DNA of 64,000 bases from Euglena gracilis (lineage: Eukaryota; Euglenida; Euglenophyceae; Euglenales), in the NCBI GenBank assembly GCA_039621445.1, contig CP154954.1, positions 69,630,670-69,694,669 of the forward strand, written 5' to 3'. Made by a program: the position numbers and the translations under genes. Positions within the stretch are counted from its first letter, which is position 1; each line of letters begins with the position of its first letter. Positions 50,598-62,681 of the stretch are shown one piece after another. The notes under the pieces are model-generated. The model was not told the origin of the DNA. It was given only the letters and a program-made list of their open reading frames with translations, and ran no database searches.

Positions 50598-51367
50598 CGA
50601 TACTCATGAATTTCATCTCTCTGAACAATGCGGGGCGGTTTGATTGAACCGCTGACACGCATGGCCATGGCTGGAAAAGAGGTGCTGTGTTTATTCAACA
50701 CCGATGCAACTACCCCCCCCCCCAACAAGTGCACAGCTTGCTTGTGATGGAAACATCCAACAATGAAAAAGCTCCAATTTGTAAAGGTTTCATCATCGGC
50801 CAGCAGTGGCTTCATCGGAAAGCGGCAGGTGGGGGATTGCATTGGTGGCCAAAAGAGAGGAGCCATTATCCCTAAGGGTATTTGGGAGGGTGTACCATTG
50901 GGGTTTTTTTTTTTGAACGCTCCAATCACCAAAAGACAGAAATCAAGGAAATGAGCCTGTAGAGGTGTGCTTGGTTGTGCCCAGTGCGAGAGGAAAAGCC
51001 TTCAAAATATCAAAAAAAAGGTCAGAAAGGAAAAAAAAGGTGAAACGATAACTTTACCTGTTTTTAGCTTATTAAACTTATTGACTTATTGAATAACAAA
51101 CTCCGAGCCTCAACTTCCATTGCCAAAGAGTAAACCCGGGAGGGAGGTCAGGACACTGTAACAGCCGTGCAATGGTTGGGCAAGGCCGCGACATTTGGGG
51201 GGGGGGAGGCTACGGAACCGCCGTGGACGTTCCGCCGGTGAGGGCCGGGGCAGGCATGAGGGTCGGCGGCCGTCGGGCGCCTCGACCATGCGAAGGGCAA
51301 CATCCATGGCGCAGACCCCCTGGAGGGGAAGCTGGGGTGGGCGAGGACCGGTGGCCGCAAGCTGCTG
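50598..51367 (-). CDS. Possible exons of a further minus-strand gene
   Basis: 50598-50670 is flanked by ttttccag and a GT donor and encodes MAMRVSGSIKPPRIVQRDEI then HEY. A second candidate starts at 51367 after atttcttcag; its frame is undecided (QQLAATGPRPPQLPLQG in one, SSLRPPVLAHPSFPSRG in another), so its 3' end is also undecided. The two may belong together. No product is recognised. Confidence 0.35.
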
Positions 51368-51479
51368 CTGAAGAAATAGGCCGCAGAAACAGGTCACACA
51401 GGTGTAAGTCCATGGTAAAAAAAAAAAAAAAATTTTGCGTCCGTTGGGCATTTGCACACAGTGCGAAAAAAGCCATGGA

Positions 51480-51522
51480 CAGATACTAAAGTAAAGTTTT
51501 AAAGAAAAAAAAAAAAAAAAAG

Positions 51523-51574
<52 letters not shown>

Positions 51575-51630
51575 AAAAAAAAAATAAATATAAAGGCAAA
51601 AAAAAAAAAAAAAAAAAAAAAAAAATGATG
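51480..51630 (+). repeat. Long A-rich tract
   Basis: About 130 bp of almost pure A with scattered G and T. It could be the tail of an old retroinsertion or a simple repeat; I see no element body attached with confidence. Confidence 0.9.
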
Positions 51631-51667
51631 GGGAGCAAATGACAAAAAGTGAAAAAACGACCAAATG

Positions 51668-52370
51668 CAAAAGGCTGCTCATCAGGTCATTACCTTGGTG
51701 TAATCCACCCACTGGCCGTGGTTTTTGTGTTGCGTTTTTTGGCATCATGGCACCAATCATGGCATCATCATCAAAGTTTTGCGTCCGGCATCATGGCCCA
51801 ACATTCGGCTGAATTCTTCGTATTACATGGACCGGGATACACCAAATTTTTAAAGAAAACGCGAAACCCCCCCAAGGCCCCCCCTAAAGCACCCCAATAA
51901 GAAATCTGACCGCCATTTGGCTGACACCAAATATAAGTCAACACGGCAAACTCATGAGGATGTGAAATGAATTTCCATTAAACCACAAAAAACAGCAAAG
52001 ATCAGTAATCAGCCCCCCAAAATATAAACGACCCTTGGGGTCGTTTTCGGAAAATCCAACATAAGCAACCTTCTGTATTTGGGTGGGGTTTATGGTTTGG
52101 CCCCTTGAGCAAATGCACAATGGTCAACCTATTTTAAACTTCCAAAAAGTGATGTCGCTGCGTAATGCGCAACAGCGACCATTCTTTTTAATGCAAAAGG
52201 TTGCTCAAAGCTCAATCTGCTGCATCAGGTTCATTACCTTGGGAGATCTGTGCCCACGGGCTGTGCAAAGTTCCAAGTGGTTGCGTTTTCCGGCATCATG
52301 GCACCACCATCATGGCATTTCCGGCATCATCAAAGTTTTGCGTCTTCCGGCATCATGGCACCACAATTCG
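51668..52370. repeat. Diverged direct repeat pair
   Basis: 51668-51800 and 52192-52370 share blocks around GCAAAAGG.TGCTCA, ATCAGGTTCATTACCTTGG and GGCATCATGGCACCA, with insertions. Function unknown. Confidence 0.6.
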
Positions 52371-53983
52371 GACTGTCCTGGACCTTGGGTCTCGGTAATG
52401 AAGGAACGGGATGGTGAGTCAAAGGAGGAGGTGTGTGAGAATTTTAGAAAGTGCCGACAAAACGAAACCTGAAAAAACATTCCTTCCAAGGCCAACACCC
52501 CCCAGAGCACTTTCGAAGGAGCAACGGGTAAAAAGATGGGGTCATCGATGCCAGTTGACTTCGACCAACCTCGGAGGAGGGGGTCTCAGAGTGCCCTGGG
52601 GTGTCTTGGCACAGGCTCTATCCCCATGGGGCGGGGGGTCTGTGCCTGCACAGTCGCGGGCAAATTTTCCCAATAATGAGCCATTTCTGGACTTCCTGTC
52701 TTCGCGTGGAGTGCTTTGGATTGGGCGGCGATTGAAGGTAAGGCGAGGGGCCAGCCTTAAAGCCAGGGGCAAAATTTCTATGGAAAGAATTTTGGCGGTC
52801 GTGCGCACCCCCAGCGCCCCGTTTTTTTTTTGGCCCGAAACCCATGGATTTTAGGTCACAAACGGGTCAAAACATCGGAAAAATTCGAAAAAAAAACTTT
52901 TTTTGCCGATGTTTTTTGGCCTCCCGGACCTGGGATAACGGCGTTTGAGCCCAAAATGAGCGTTTTTCGACCCAAAATGGACGAAGGCTACTTCAGGGGG
53001 CCAAATTTGCATGTAAGGAGGAGGGGCGCTTGGCCCCTCCTCCCCCTCCTAGGGGGGGGTACTTCAGGCACCCCCGGGCAGTTGCAACTCTCCAGTTCCC
53101 TTCTTTGAGTTTTTTTTTTTTTGCAGCACAGTTGGTTTGTTCTTTTGAAGCTCTTACCCCCCCACCCCGATCCAGGCTGAATTTAAGGCGAGGCCGATTG
53201 CATCCCCGGCGGAGCATGCGCGGGTGCCTGCCCTCCCTCCCCCAAGAAACTGCAATCCCCCAGGAAACTGTCCTCCCTGAGAAACTGTTGTGAACCCTCT
53301 GTACTCTCTAGCCTGCCCTGTCTCCTGCTCTTGTACCATCTGTGACAACTTTCATCACTTTTTTTGCATTTTGCTTCGCGTTTGAAAGGTTTCATTTCCC
53401 AATTTGAAGAAACTCGGAATTTTATGTTTATGACTTCTGACCATAAGTATCAGGGATGGGAAAGTTTTATTTTTTTCGATTTCTTTAGGACCCCCCCCTT
53501 GAGCCAAAAAGGCCGTCCAAGGCCCGGACTGGGGCTTGGACGGGGTCGAAAATCAAAAGTCGAAGAACGCATTTTTTTTAAAGTTTGGGGTTGATGGGCA
53601 ATGGTCCAAAGATGCGAGGAATCATTTTTTTCCTGCCGACCCTCTGGGACTCTGGGGGGGGGGGTGGAGAACGCGGCCATAATGCCTGGGAACTCGTCCA
53701 AAGCAAGGGGGGGAGGGAAAGCGCCTAGCGGGGGGGAAGGTACCGAGGGGATCGTTGGGATGGGCTTATGCAAAAAGTTCCGGGGCAATCGTATGGTCAG
53801 GGGAAGCCACAGTACGTATGTCGCATGGGTCAGGAAAATGGAAGGTTTGTCTGCTGTGCAGTCACATGGAACAGCGTCGCGGATTGCTGACAGCAAGCTG
53901 AAATGCATTCAGCCAAGCACAGCGCAACACTGAATTCCGCACATATGCACTTAAAAAATATACGCATATACGCATATACGGAC

Positions 53984-56900
53984 TTAAAAAAAAAGCCTGT
54001 GGCGCATTTTTTTCCAAAGGCCATGCAAAGGCACCACTGGCGTCCATTCCATTAAGGCCCCAACCCAACTGTCGGAGAAGATCCAAAGGAAAGTACCAGT
54101 TTTGTTTTGTTTTGTTATGACGTTGGTGAGAAGCGAGGAGGAAGGCGAATACAAAAGGGGAAATGCTTGAGCGATCCCTCGGGTTCAAAAAGCATTGCAA
54201 AAAGAAAACACTTGAACTGCCAAAAAGCGTCAGCTGAGACCGTCCACCATATTTCCCCTGGTGCAGATATCAATGTAGGGGTCGGACCCAAAATTCACCA
54301 GAAAAAATCATTAAAACAAACTGGAATTTACATGGAGGCCGGCCATGGCTCCTTTTCTGGAAGCGACGGCTCTGGCCGGTTGATTGCGGTGGCTTTGGGC
54401 TGGGCAGGTGGTTGAAGGATGCCATGCTTTGTGTGCGATTTTTCCCAGCTACGGTGAGCCGCTCGAAGGGCGTGTCAGAACGTGGGGACGGAAAACAGTT
54501 GAAGTGTTGGAGCAGGCCTTTTGGACGGGAAACGGATAAAGCTTCCTCGGAAGGAACCTGCTGCAGAACCCCAGGCACCTGTTCCGGAGGGTCCGCAGTG
54601 GGAAGTCTGGTCCTTCTTTGGCACCGTTCACCCACTCCTGCGCCCAAACAAAATCAAATCCTTCAGCAAAAAGCCCTGTTGGCCAATTTTGAAGTTACGA
54701 GACGGAAAATGTCTTCAACACTCAAATTTGGTTCATTTTCTTGAACCCGAACCAAAACATTTGAATCATTAAATTCTTTCCCATTGTAACTTTTGAGTGT
54801 TTCGCAGCTTTGCACATCAGGCAAAACAATTTCAAATTCCGTCTCACTCGATTTTGTGACTCTTGTGGGTTTCTTCCCAGTGAAAATCATCACAACATTT
54901 TAGAGCTGATGGAACACACGCTGTGCAATATTAACGGAGGAGAGTCCAGACAATACCAATGCCAATGCCAGGGGGCTGTGTGTGCGCTGGGGAAGGAGGG
55001 GATATAGCTGGAAGGCAGAGGATAGAGTTGCAGGATGGCTGGCATCAGAACCACCACAATGGTCCACGTGTGGGAAGACCCTGCGCGTCTCCGCAGTACT
55101 GGTCCACCCAAGTTCATCCCACGACAGATCTTCCAGCCCTTCTTCCTGTCGCAAATGCCAAAGGGTTGTTTGTTGAACATCGTAATTGCATAATGATGAT
55201 GATCAATCACACTTGTCCTCTGGTGGTTTTTTGAGCCCTTGCTGCCCTCATGTTCCCGAACATATGTTCAACACATGGTATCCCCACGTGGGTAGGGTTG
55301 GCACCATCATCAGAAAAGTGCAATGAGAAAACACAGAGAAATGCACCAATTTTGGTATATGTGCATTTTTTGACTTGTGTGGTGTGTGTGTTTTCTGGCT
55401 TTTAAAGATGCACAATGAATGGGAAAAGATACGCTGTCCACATAATTCAGCAGGTACAAGCCTTGACGACAAACTTACAGAAGGATGAAGGCTTTCAAAA
55501 CAACATAGCTGACAACTTTGCAAATACTGCTGGTCATAGAAAAGCCCAAGGGTCACAATGGTGATTGTTTGCTCCGCCTGCACCACACCAAATTTCAGAA
55601 TTTTCTGGCTTGGAAGGCAAAAAAAAAACATAAAACATGATTAATTTGGGAGGAAGATGCACCCCACCAAATAATTGGGGGGGGGGTTGATATAGGGGTG
55701 CGCACAGGGTACTTGGAGAGGGATGGCAAGCAATGCCCAAGGCGATGGGCATGGGCCAGGCATTCACATGTACAAGGCGGTGAAAAGGTCAGCAGTGAAA
55801 TGGGAGCCGCGCAGCAGGTGGAAGATCTGAAGCATGGCGAAAAGGGGTCAGGGGTCAGCAAACAGAGATCAGGAGTTAGACTAGCTGCTCACAGGAGTTT
55901 TTGGTTTCCTGCCACCACCCCCGTCCAAGACACGCCAATGTTCCAGGAAGAAGCCGCTGTCAATGACACGGTGTGTCAACGGAATGGTTCCAAAACCCCA
56001 TCATCAGACCATGGTTCTGTGTAAAGCACCATCACAAACACAAACATGCTGAATTTGATGACGTTGCCGACCCCCCCAAATGCCTGGGTACTCATCCAAA
56101 GTACTCCAGTGCCAGAAGCCTGAATACCCTTTTTTGCGCAAATTTCTGCCCACAACTAAGGGGGAGATTGTTGCCTGCCCGCCCAGGTGCTCAAGGGCAT
56201 TGGGAGATAGCTTTCAAAAGCTTTGGCAATGTCTCCGGGTTATAAAATTCTTTGATCCTCATCTTCAGACCAAAAAAAAATTCTCTTGAAATTTAATGAT
56301 TAGTCCCAATGTGTGGCACGAATATTTCCAAAATCATGTTAACAGAGGCTATTTGCCTTTTCATCGCTGAGGCTTGAAACCTAAAAACCTGGCTGAAAGC
56401 CTGGTGCTCCAAGAAAGCTTGGAAGCCAAGTGGTTACAAGAATAAAAGACATTTTGTGGGGGTCCAACCGGTCAATACCAACTCCCATAGGAAATAATCT
56501 CCAGGCAGGTCAACAAACCAAAAGACAAGGAAAAAAAAGCACAGGTTGCCCTATGGAATCAAGTCTGCAAGTACAGACGTTTTCTAAGAACCGGAAAAGA
56601 TGGGTAAAAACCGGGGGGGGGGGCGCTTATTTTGCCAAAATATGGGGAAGAAAAGGGGTGGTGGCACGTTGATAAGGGTGTTCGACTGCAAATAATCCGG
56701 CGCTCGGGCTGAAAAAGAAAACTTCCTTTTATTTGGGGGTCCACTGTTGAACTTCCACGCATTATTTGGATGCAAAAATCAACAAATATCTCACCAAATC
56801 AGGCTTGAGGAGTTCCTAAAATTTTGAAATTCGATAATTTTTCTTAGAAACACACACAAAATAAGCCCCCCCAAGAACACGATCTTTAAAAAGATGGGTG

Positions 56901-59900
56901 AGAACCGGGGAGGGGGTGCTTAGACAAGGGTGGTGCTTAGACAAGGAGGGGAGGGACAAAAGTAGCATACAGTTTCCCTGGGAAGAGGGGGTTAAAACTC
57001 TGGTCCTAAAAATGCAAAATTCCAAATTGAAATCATTTCTTGGCCGGAACTGAGATATTGCCACAAAAAAAGCAAAAGAAACCAGAAGCACAGATTATGG
57101 CACAGCAAAAAAAAAAAAAAAAGTGTTTTGTGCCCCCTCCCCCTGATACTATGAGCGTGGAGATGGCCAAAAAAGGTACCATACACACCAATTGGAAGGA
57201 AAGGGGGGAAGCACAGGCTCACTCTGGAACCCTTAAATAAATCCAAAAAAAAACCCTGGGTGAGCTACAATGTGGGGTGCCCGACACCACCGCCGCGCCT
57301 GCCGGGCCGCCGCGGCGGAGGAGAACCGGTGGCCGTCGGTGTCCATGCAGCACCGGGGCAGGGTGAGCTCCAGGGAAGCCGCTTCGTTGGAGCGGGGGCC
57401 CACAGCACGGCCATTGACGAGCCACATGGGGCAAGGATGGGGTGGAAAGTGACGTTGGCGCTTATCTGCCCGACCCCCCTGGCCAGCGGGCAGCTGGGGG
57501 GGGGGGGAGGGGGTGGCCAGCAAGTCCATTCTAAAAGCTGGAAAAAGGGCCGGGGCCGTTGAGAGAAGGAGGCTTGCTGGAGCAGCATCGGCACTGAATG
57601 CCTGATTAAAAGCCCGCACCGGAATGGCACTGCGCCGACAGCCTGCGCAGACAACTCCCCAAAAAAAGGGCTGCAGGAAAGTGGTGTGACCTCCATGAGG
57701 GCTGAAACCTGAAGTCCTGGTGGGGGGTGGGTGTCACTCCTCACATGCCGGGAAGAGGTGGGTGGGGCTCCTCGCACCATGGGACCGTGCAAGTAAAAAA
57801 CTTCCTTCGGCACCGGCCGCAAAACTGAGCAAGTGGAAGACCAGGAAGGCAAGGGTTGTCAAACCCCCCAACCCAACCCACAGGATGGCTGGCGGAACGG
57901 TGAGGTTATAGGGTTTCAAGATTCCAGTCCAGGAGCCTTGGTCATCACCCCCCCCCAGGGGATTTGGTGGGTTGGGGGCCCCAACGGACCTTGCGGCCAG
58001 ACGGGTAATACAAACATAGCCACGGATCAGAGCGTCGGCCCACAATCCCCATCAAAGTCAGAAATTCGGTGTCATCTCGCCAGCCCCCTTTTGGATGAAT
58101 CTTGCGATGGATTGCTTGCGAGGGAGGTGGGGGGGTACAGGAAAGAGGGAACTCACCCTTGGGGGGGGACACTGGGCTTGCGACGCCTTGTCAGCCTGGG
58201 AACCGAAAATAGTACCAACCCCCCCCCAAAAAACCAATCGGAAACTTGCTGGTGGGCCCCCCCCCCCCTTTATCTTCCATGGCCGACAGCAAGGGCCGTC
58301 AAAGCCTTGTTGCTGAACTCACAGGCCCCGCATTCAGGTACCTTTGTTCTCTGTCTCAGAGAATTGCAAGTCTCCTCGGAACATTTTTAACAGATATTCT
58401 TGACCCTGTTGCTTCGCAGTGAACAGACCAGATATGCAAAAATAATTTCTGTGCTGAAAAGATGGCCACATGTGCCCACCCCAGGTTTCGATATCAGGGC
58501 AGGTGGGAGGCTCGACCAACCCCCCCCCCCTTAGGTTCTTAGGTCATATGACAGTTTCCTGGGGGGAGGCCCTGGGAGTCAAACAAGCCAGCAAGTACAA
58601 TGGCAGGAGACAGCTCCGCTACGCGGACAGATCAGAGGACGGAAGCGGGAGACAGTTTCCCAGGTCCGGGTTTAGAGGAAAAAGAATCCATTTTTTTTGG
58701 CCCCTAGCCAGCCACCACGATGCGAAAACGCATTTTTTTTCATATTTTACGTTCAGGATGCTAGGATGCTGAAATAACATTCGGGATTTTTCAAGATTGG
58801 AAAATTAAAAGTGCTCAACGAAAAAGTGTGAAAAAAATTTGGGGGAAAATTGTTCGGAGACAGGACATTGTACAAAGCGCAGAGGACATTTCCCGGGGGG
58901 ACAGTTTCCCAGGGGGTTGGGTATTTTATAAGCCACTCCAATAAGTAGAGACCAATTGTCAATTGGGGCGCCGACAGGTGAGGGCCGGCGGTGGAGAAAT
59001 AGATAACGAACTGCATAGAACCTTCTCTGGGCGACCAAGAATTGAACCCAGACCGTGACAGTCGTTTTTGCGAGGGACCCTCAGCCAACAAGTTAGTCGC
59101 CCATGTCCTGTTGGTGGGTGGGGTGTCGAATTTTATCCGTGCATTTGGTGGTTTCGACGATCAGCGCTGTGATTTGCTGGGCTGTGCTAATTGATCCGGG
59201 GCTAATGAATTACTTTCAAATGTTTTGCAGAGTATTGGTCGTGCTGAAGTAACACAGGTTCCTGCAGTTTAAGGACCTTCCAAAAAGAAACCTGAGGGAG
59301 GTCGACCACCTGGAGGAGGCGATGCGGACGCAGCGCTTGGGCTGTGGGCAGGGAAGAGGGGGTTCCTTCCCATGCTTGTGTACAGGGCGAAAACAACGTT
59401 GCCCAGAAATGGGCAGGAACACATGGAGAATTATGAATAAAACCGCAATTGATCACAGAAATTCAGAATTGTTCTTTCCCAGACCCATCATTTTTGTCCA
59501 CGTTGCATTTTGCAAAAAAAAGAAGGAAATCTTGAAATACCAGCTGAAGGACGAGAACAATGTGAACAATGTGAAAGGACAAAAAAGGCGGAATGCATGT
59601 GCAGAAATTGTGAAGGTTTTTGAACACGGAAGACCAGAGTGAAATGTCTCCAGTGGACACAGTGTCACCACCCCCATGAGCTCAGCCCTGGAGAAACGGC
59701 AGATCGCCTTATCACCTGCGACTCCGGTGAGCTGCAACTCTATCAGGCCATCCACCTGATACAAATTATCAGGATCAGCCATTCTCCACAGTACGGTACC
59801 CACTGGCCCTGTGATTCTCATTAAGATGGTTTTACAGAAAAATTCGGTACTCCTCTCTTCGGGAGAAATTCAGAAATGCATCGAAAAAATGCAGCCAAAT

Positions 59901-60149
59901 ACATCAAGGCACAGGCGGCATAAATGCTATCCTGCAAAATCACAAAACTCACAAACAAAAAGTTTGGCATTCCTTCCATCTGCTGGGATTAGACTACACA
60001 GAGGGGCTGTGCAGACAGCTCATTACAGTAAGCGTCCGCAGTGGCAACATCGTGCAAGTACACCCGCAGAACCCACACATTGCGCATCTTGTCGCACCGC
60101 AGCTTTTTTGTGTAATGCAAACAGGACTGGGCCAAGGGCATGAAGATGC
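53984..60149 (-). CDS. Gene E: twelve-exon gene, unrecognised product (5' end not found)
   Basis: Twelve exons join in phase, all GT-AG: 60027-60149, 59716-59808, 59310-59341, 58016-58100, 57814-57936, 57291-57642, 55932-55956, 55768-55826, 55058-55145, 54579-54637, 54332-54448 and 53984-54068 (TAA). They give at least 412 residues. Representative segments are YTKKLRCDKMRNVWVLRVYL, WRMADPDNLYQVDGLIELQL, GGWRDDTEFLTLMGIVGRRS, a hydrophobic segment PPAILWVGLGGLTTLAFLVF, FFLEHWR, IFHLLRGSHFTADLFTALY and WEKSHTKHG. One membrane span is likely; no known domain is recognised. Weak points are the 352-bp exon (it contains a poly-C run and may hide an intron), the 25-bp exon at 55932, and a possible extra phase-0 exon near 54770-54870 (motif SSETEFEIVLPDVQS). 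Confidence 0.68.
56300..57230. other. Gene E intron with dispersed repeats
   Basis: This stretch holds relatives of the repeat at 40650-40830 (AAAAGATGGG..AAACCGGGGG then TGCTTA) and of 42800-42900 (AAAATCAACAA.TAT.TCACCAAATC). No exon was recognised. Confidence 0.55.
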
Positions 60150-61184
60150 CTTCAAATAATAGGAAAGGCACCACAAAAAAAAGGCTCCGAATATTTTGAG
60201 CACCGTAAAAGTCGAGAATGCTGAACGCTCAGTCGATGAAAATAATTGTGACAGAATTTTGAACTTACAAACCAACTTTCTGAAATGCAGCAGAACCCCA
60301 GAACGGCCAAGGGTTGCAAACCCCTGGACATGTGGTTCTGGTGAGCCTTGTCAACCTAAACATGTGTAAACTTGCAAAATCACAAAACAGATGATTGCAG
60401 GGAACAGGAGGCAAGCAACTACGACCTCAAACTTCGCTGACCCACCCCAGGGCGGGAAGGCGGGGAGTCAACCACTCGCCCAAGTGGTGGGGGGTGGGGA
60501 CCCTTTACCTGTCGCACCGCTGTGCAAAAAGAATTCCGTTGTGTAAATGGCCTGAAATCAGCAGTGTTGGTGATCTGCCAACCAGAATGGGGGAGGTGTG
60601 ATCAACATTGGGAGATAGACTCGGGGGTCGCCCCTTCCAGGTTTTTTCTTACCAACCCCAGGAGGGGGGGGTGCCTTATGGTATGGGGTGCCTGCCAGAC
60701 ATCCACTTACAAAGGCGTTGCACACAGTTACAGACAGAAATGCACTCACAAAGAAGTGTTCACAACGATGCTGGTGAGCACAAAGCATCTTTGGTGAACG
60801 TATGTGAACACATAGAAAAATTTGTGTGAACACAAAAAAATTGTTAAAACATGAAGTAGCCTGATCCACCAACCCCCCCCCAAAAAATAAGACCCCCAAA
60901 ATAAGACCCCCCCTCCAATTCTCAGCAAAAATCCAAAAACTAGATCCCTCCAAAAATAAGACCCGACACCCTCGGGATTTTCGGGGAAATCCAAAAACAG
61001 ACCCCACCAAAAAGTGTGAAAAAGCCCCCAAAATGGGTGAACACGTGATACACAAAAATTTTTGGTGAACGCGCCAACTGAATGTCTGGAACCTGCCCAT
61101 AGCAGGCACCCCCAGAGGGGGTCGGTTCTGGTGCCTGCCAAGCAAGCCAATTTCCTTGAAAACGACCCTTTCATTGGGCCCCCA
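60150..61184. other. Repeats; possible small exons upstream of gene E
   Basis: A minus-strand segment near 60370-60430 encodes a hydrophobic run FEVVVACLLFPAIICFVILQ between possible splice sites, but its phase does not connect directly to the exon at 60149. 60850-61020 carries the AAAATAAGACCCCCC family also seen at 27930-28070 and, inverted, at 61730-62160. Confidence 0.35.
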
Positions 61185-61613
61185 GGCAGCGTTCGATATA
61201 AGGAGGGGGGGGGGGGGTTGTCCGGACCCCCCCCCCTGCGGGCAGGGGGGGGGGGGGGTGGGGGGGGGACACCCCCCCACCTAAACAGGTGCGCGGTCAG
61301 GGTGGCCGAATTTCGGCCCGGCGCGAAGCGCCGGGCCGAAAATTTTTGACCCCCCAAACCGACCAAAAGTGCCATTTTGGGCACTTTTTGGGCAAAAATG
61401 TGCCAAAAATGCAAAAAATTTTCGGCGCAAAGCGCCGGAGGAAAAAATTGACCCTTTTTGGGGGGGGTCAATTTTTGCCCCCCAGGGTCGGTCCGGACCC
61501 CCCTTGCAGGTGGGGGGGTCCGGACCCCCCCCCTGCGGGCCAGGTGGGGGGGGGGTTGGAGGGACCACCCCCCCACTTAAACCCTGTACGCCCTCCTTAT
61601 ATCGAACCCTGCC
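61185..61613. mobile_element. TIR element copy B, GTTCGATATAAGG ends
   Basis: TIRs GGCAGCGTTCGATATAAGGA and the inverted copy ending CCTTATATCGAACCCTGCC enclose the same poly-G/C palindromes and core as 44943-45344. This copy has better-matched ends and an extra GGCCCGGCGCGAAGCGCCGG palindrome. Confidence 0.82.
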
Positions 61614-62681
61614 CGCAGGCGTGTGCCGAGCTACTTGTAACCCGACCCCGGGGGGGGGGGGGTGAAAGTGCCCTCCCCTGCTACCCAGCACCCCCGGGGT
61701 GCGAACTTCTTTAAAAAGAAGCCTAAACCCCCTCAAAAATATGACCCGGGTCTTATTTTTGGGTCCGTTGCTGGAAACCTCCAGGTGGTCTCATTTTGGG
61801 GGGGTCTTATTTTTGGATTTTTTTTTTCTTTACCGACCCAGGCCCGAAAAAAAACATCCTTTTCAGATTCCCAAAAGCGTTAAAATTTTTCCTCTATAGC
61901 GCTTCGTGCCATGTGTAAATTGATGTAAATTGACATTTGGCATGTTTTTTTGCACCTCAAAAATCTGAAAATTTTTGAAATTTCATTATTTTTGTGCGTT
62001 GAATTGGGGTTTTCGGCAATTTTTAGGGAAATTTTTCACCGCTCCGGTGCTTCGCGCCGTCAGGGGGGGTCTTATTTTGGGGGGGTTTTATTTTTGGATT
62101 TTGCTCGATCGGCCCAGGGGGGAGTCTTATTTTGGGGGGAGGGTCTTATTTTGGGGGATAGCCCCTCTTGACCACCCATCGTGTTTCTGAGATGCCCGTG
62201 CAGCCCTGCCCGCCCCTGGGCAGCCATCGCCAAGCAAGGTCAGCACCGTCCAGCTCAGGTCGTTCCATGTGCGGCACACTTGGGCACAAACTTGTGAGTC
62301 CCCGCCACACAACTTGCTTAAAGGAACAAATTGGGGCAACTTAAAGGAACAAGAAGGGTCAAATTCTTCAATTTGGCTGGCTTGTAAAATTGAACTGGAA
62401 GGATTTGGAAAGGCCGATCAAAAAAAAAAATCTGAGCAACTTCTGGTATCACAAACTGGGGAAAAAAAGAACAAAAGAGAAGAACCGAACCCGAAGCTTC
62501 CCTTTGGGACTTCTGGACTAGAAAGAAAATGCGAAATTCAAAAAAAAAACGGCAAGCCTGGCCAACTGAGGGCAATAAACTTTCGTCAGGGAACCTCACC
62601 TTGTTGTGTTTGGACTCAGTATTTCCCAATCACCTCGTGGAGTTTACCAGAGTCAAGGTTATGATTTTTTCGTGATTTTCG

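Noticed and set aside
54521-54772. Plus-strand exon (LPRKEPAAEPQAPVPEGP)
   Set aside because: The minus strand at 54579-54637 has both splice sites and the phase required by gene E.
59210-59642. Plus-strand gene fragment (FKDLPKRNLREVDHLEEA)
   Set aside because: Its reverse complement contains gene E exon 59310-59341 with matching phases; the plus reading has no linked exons.
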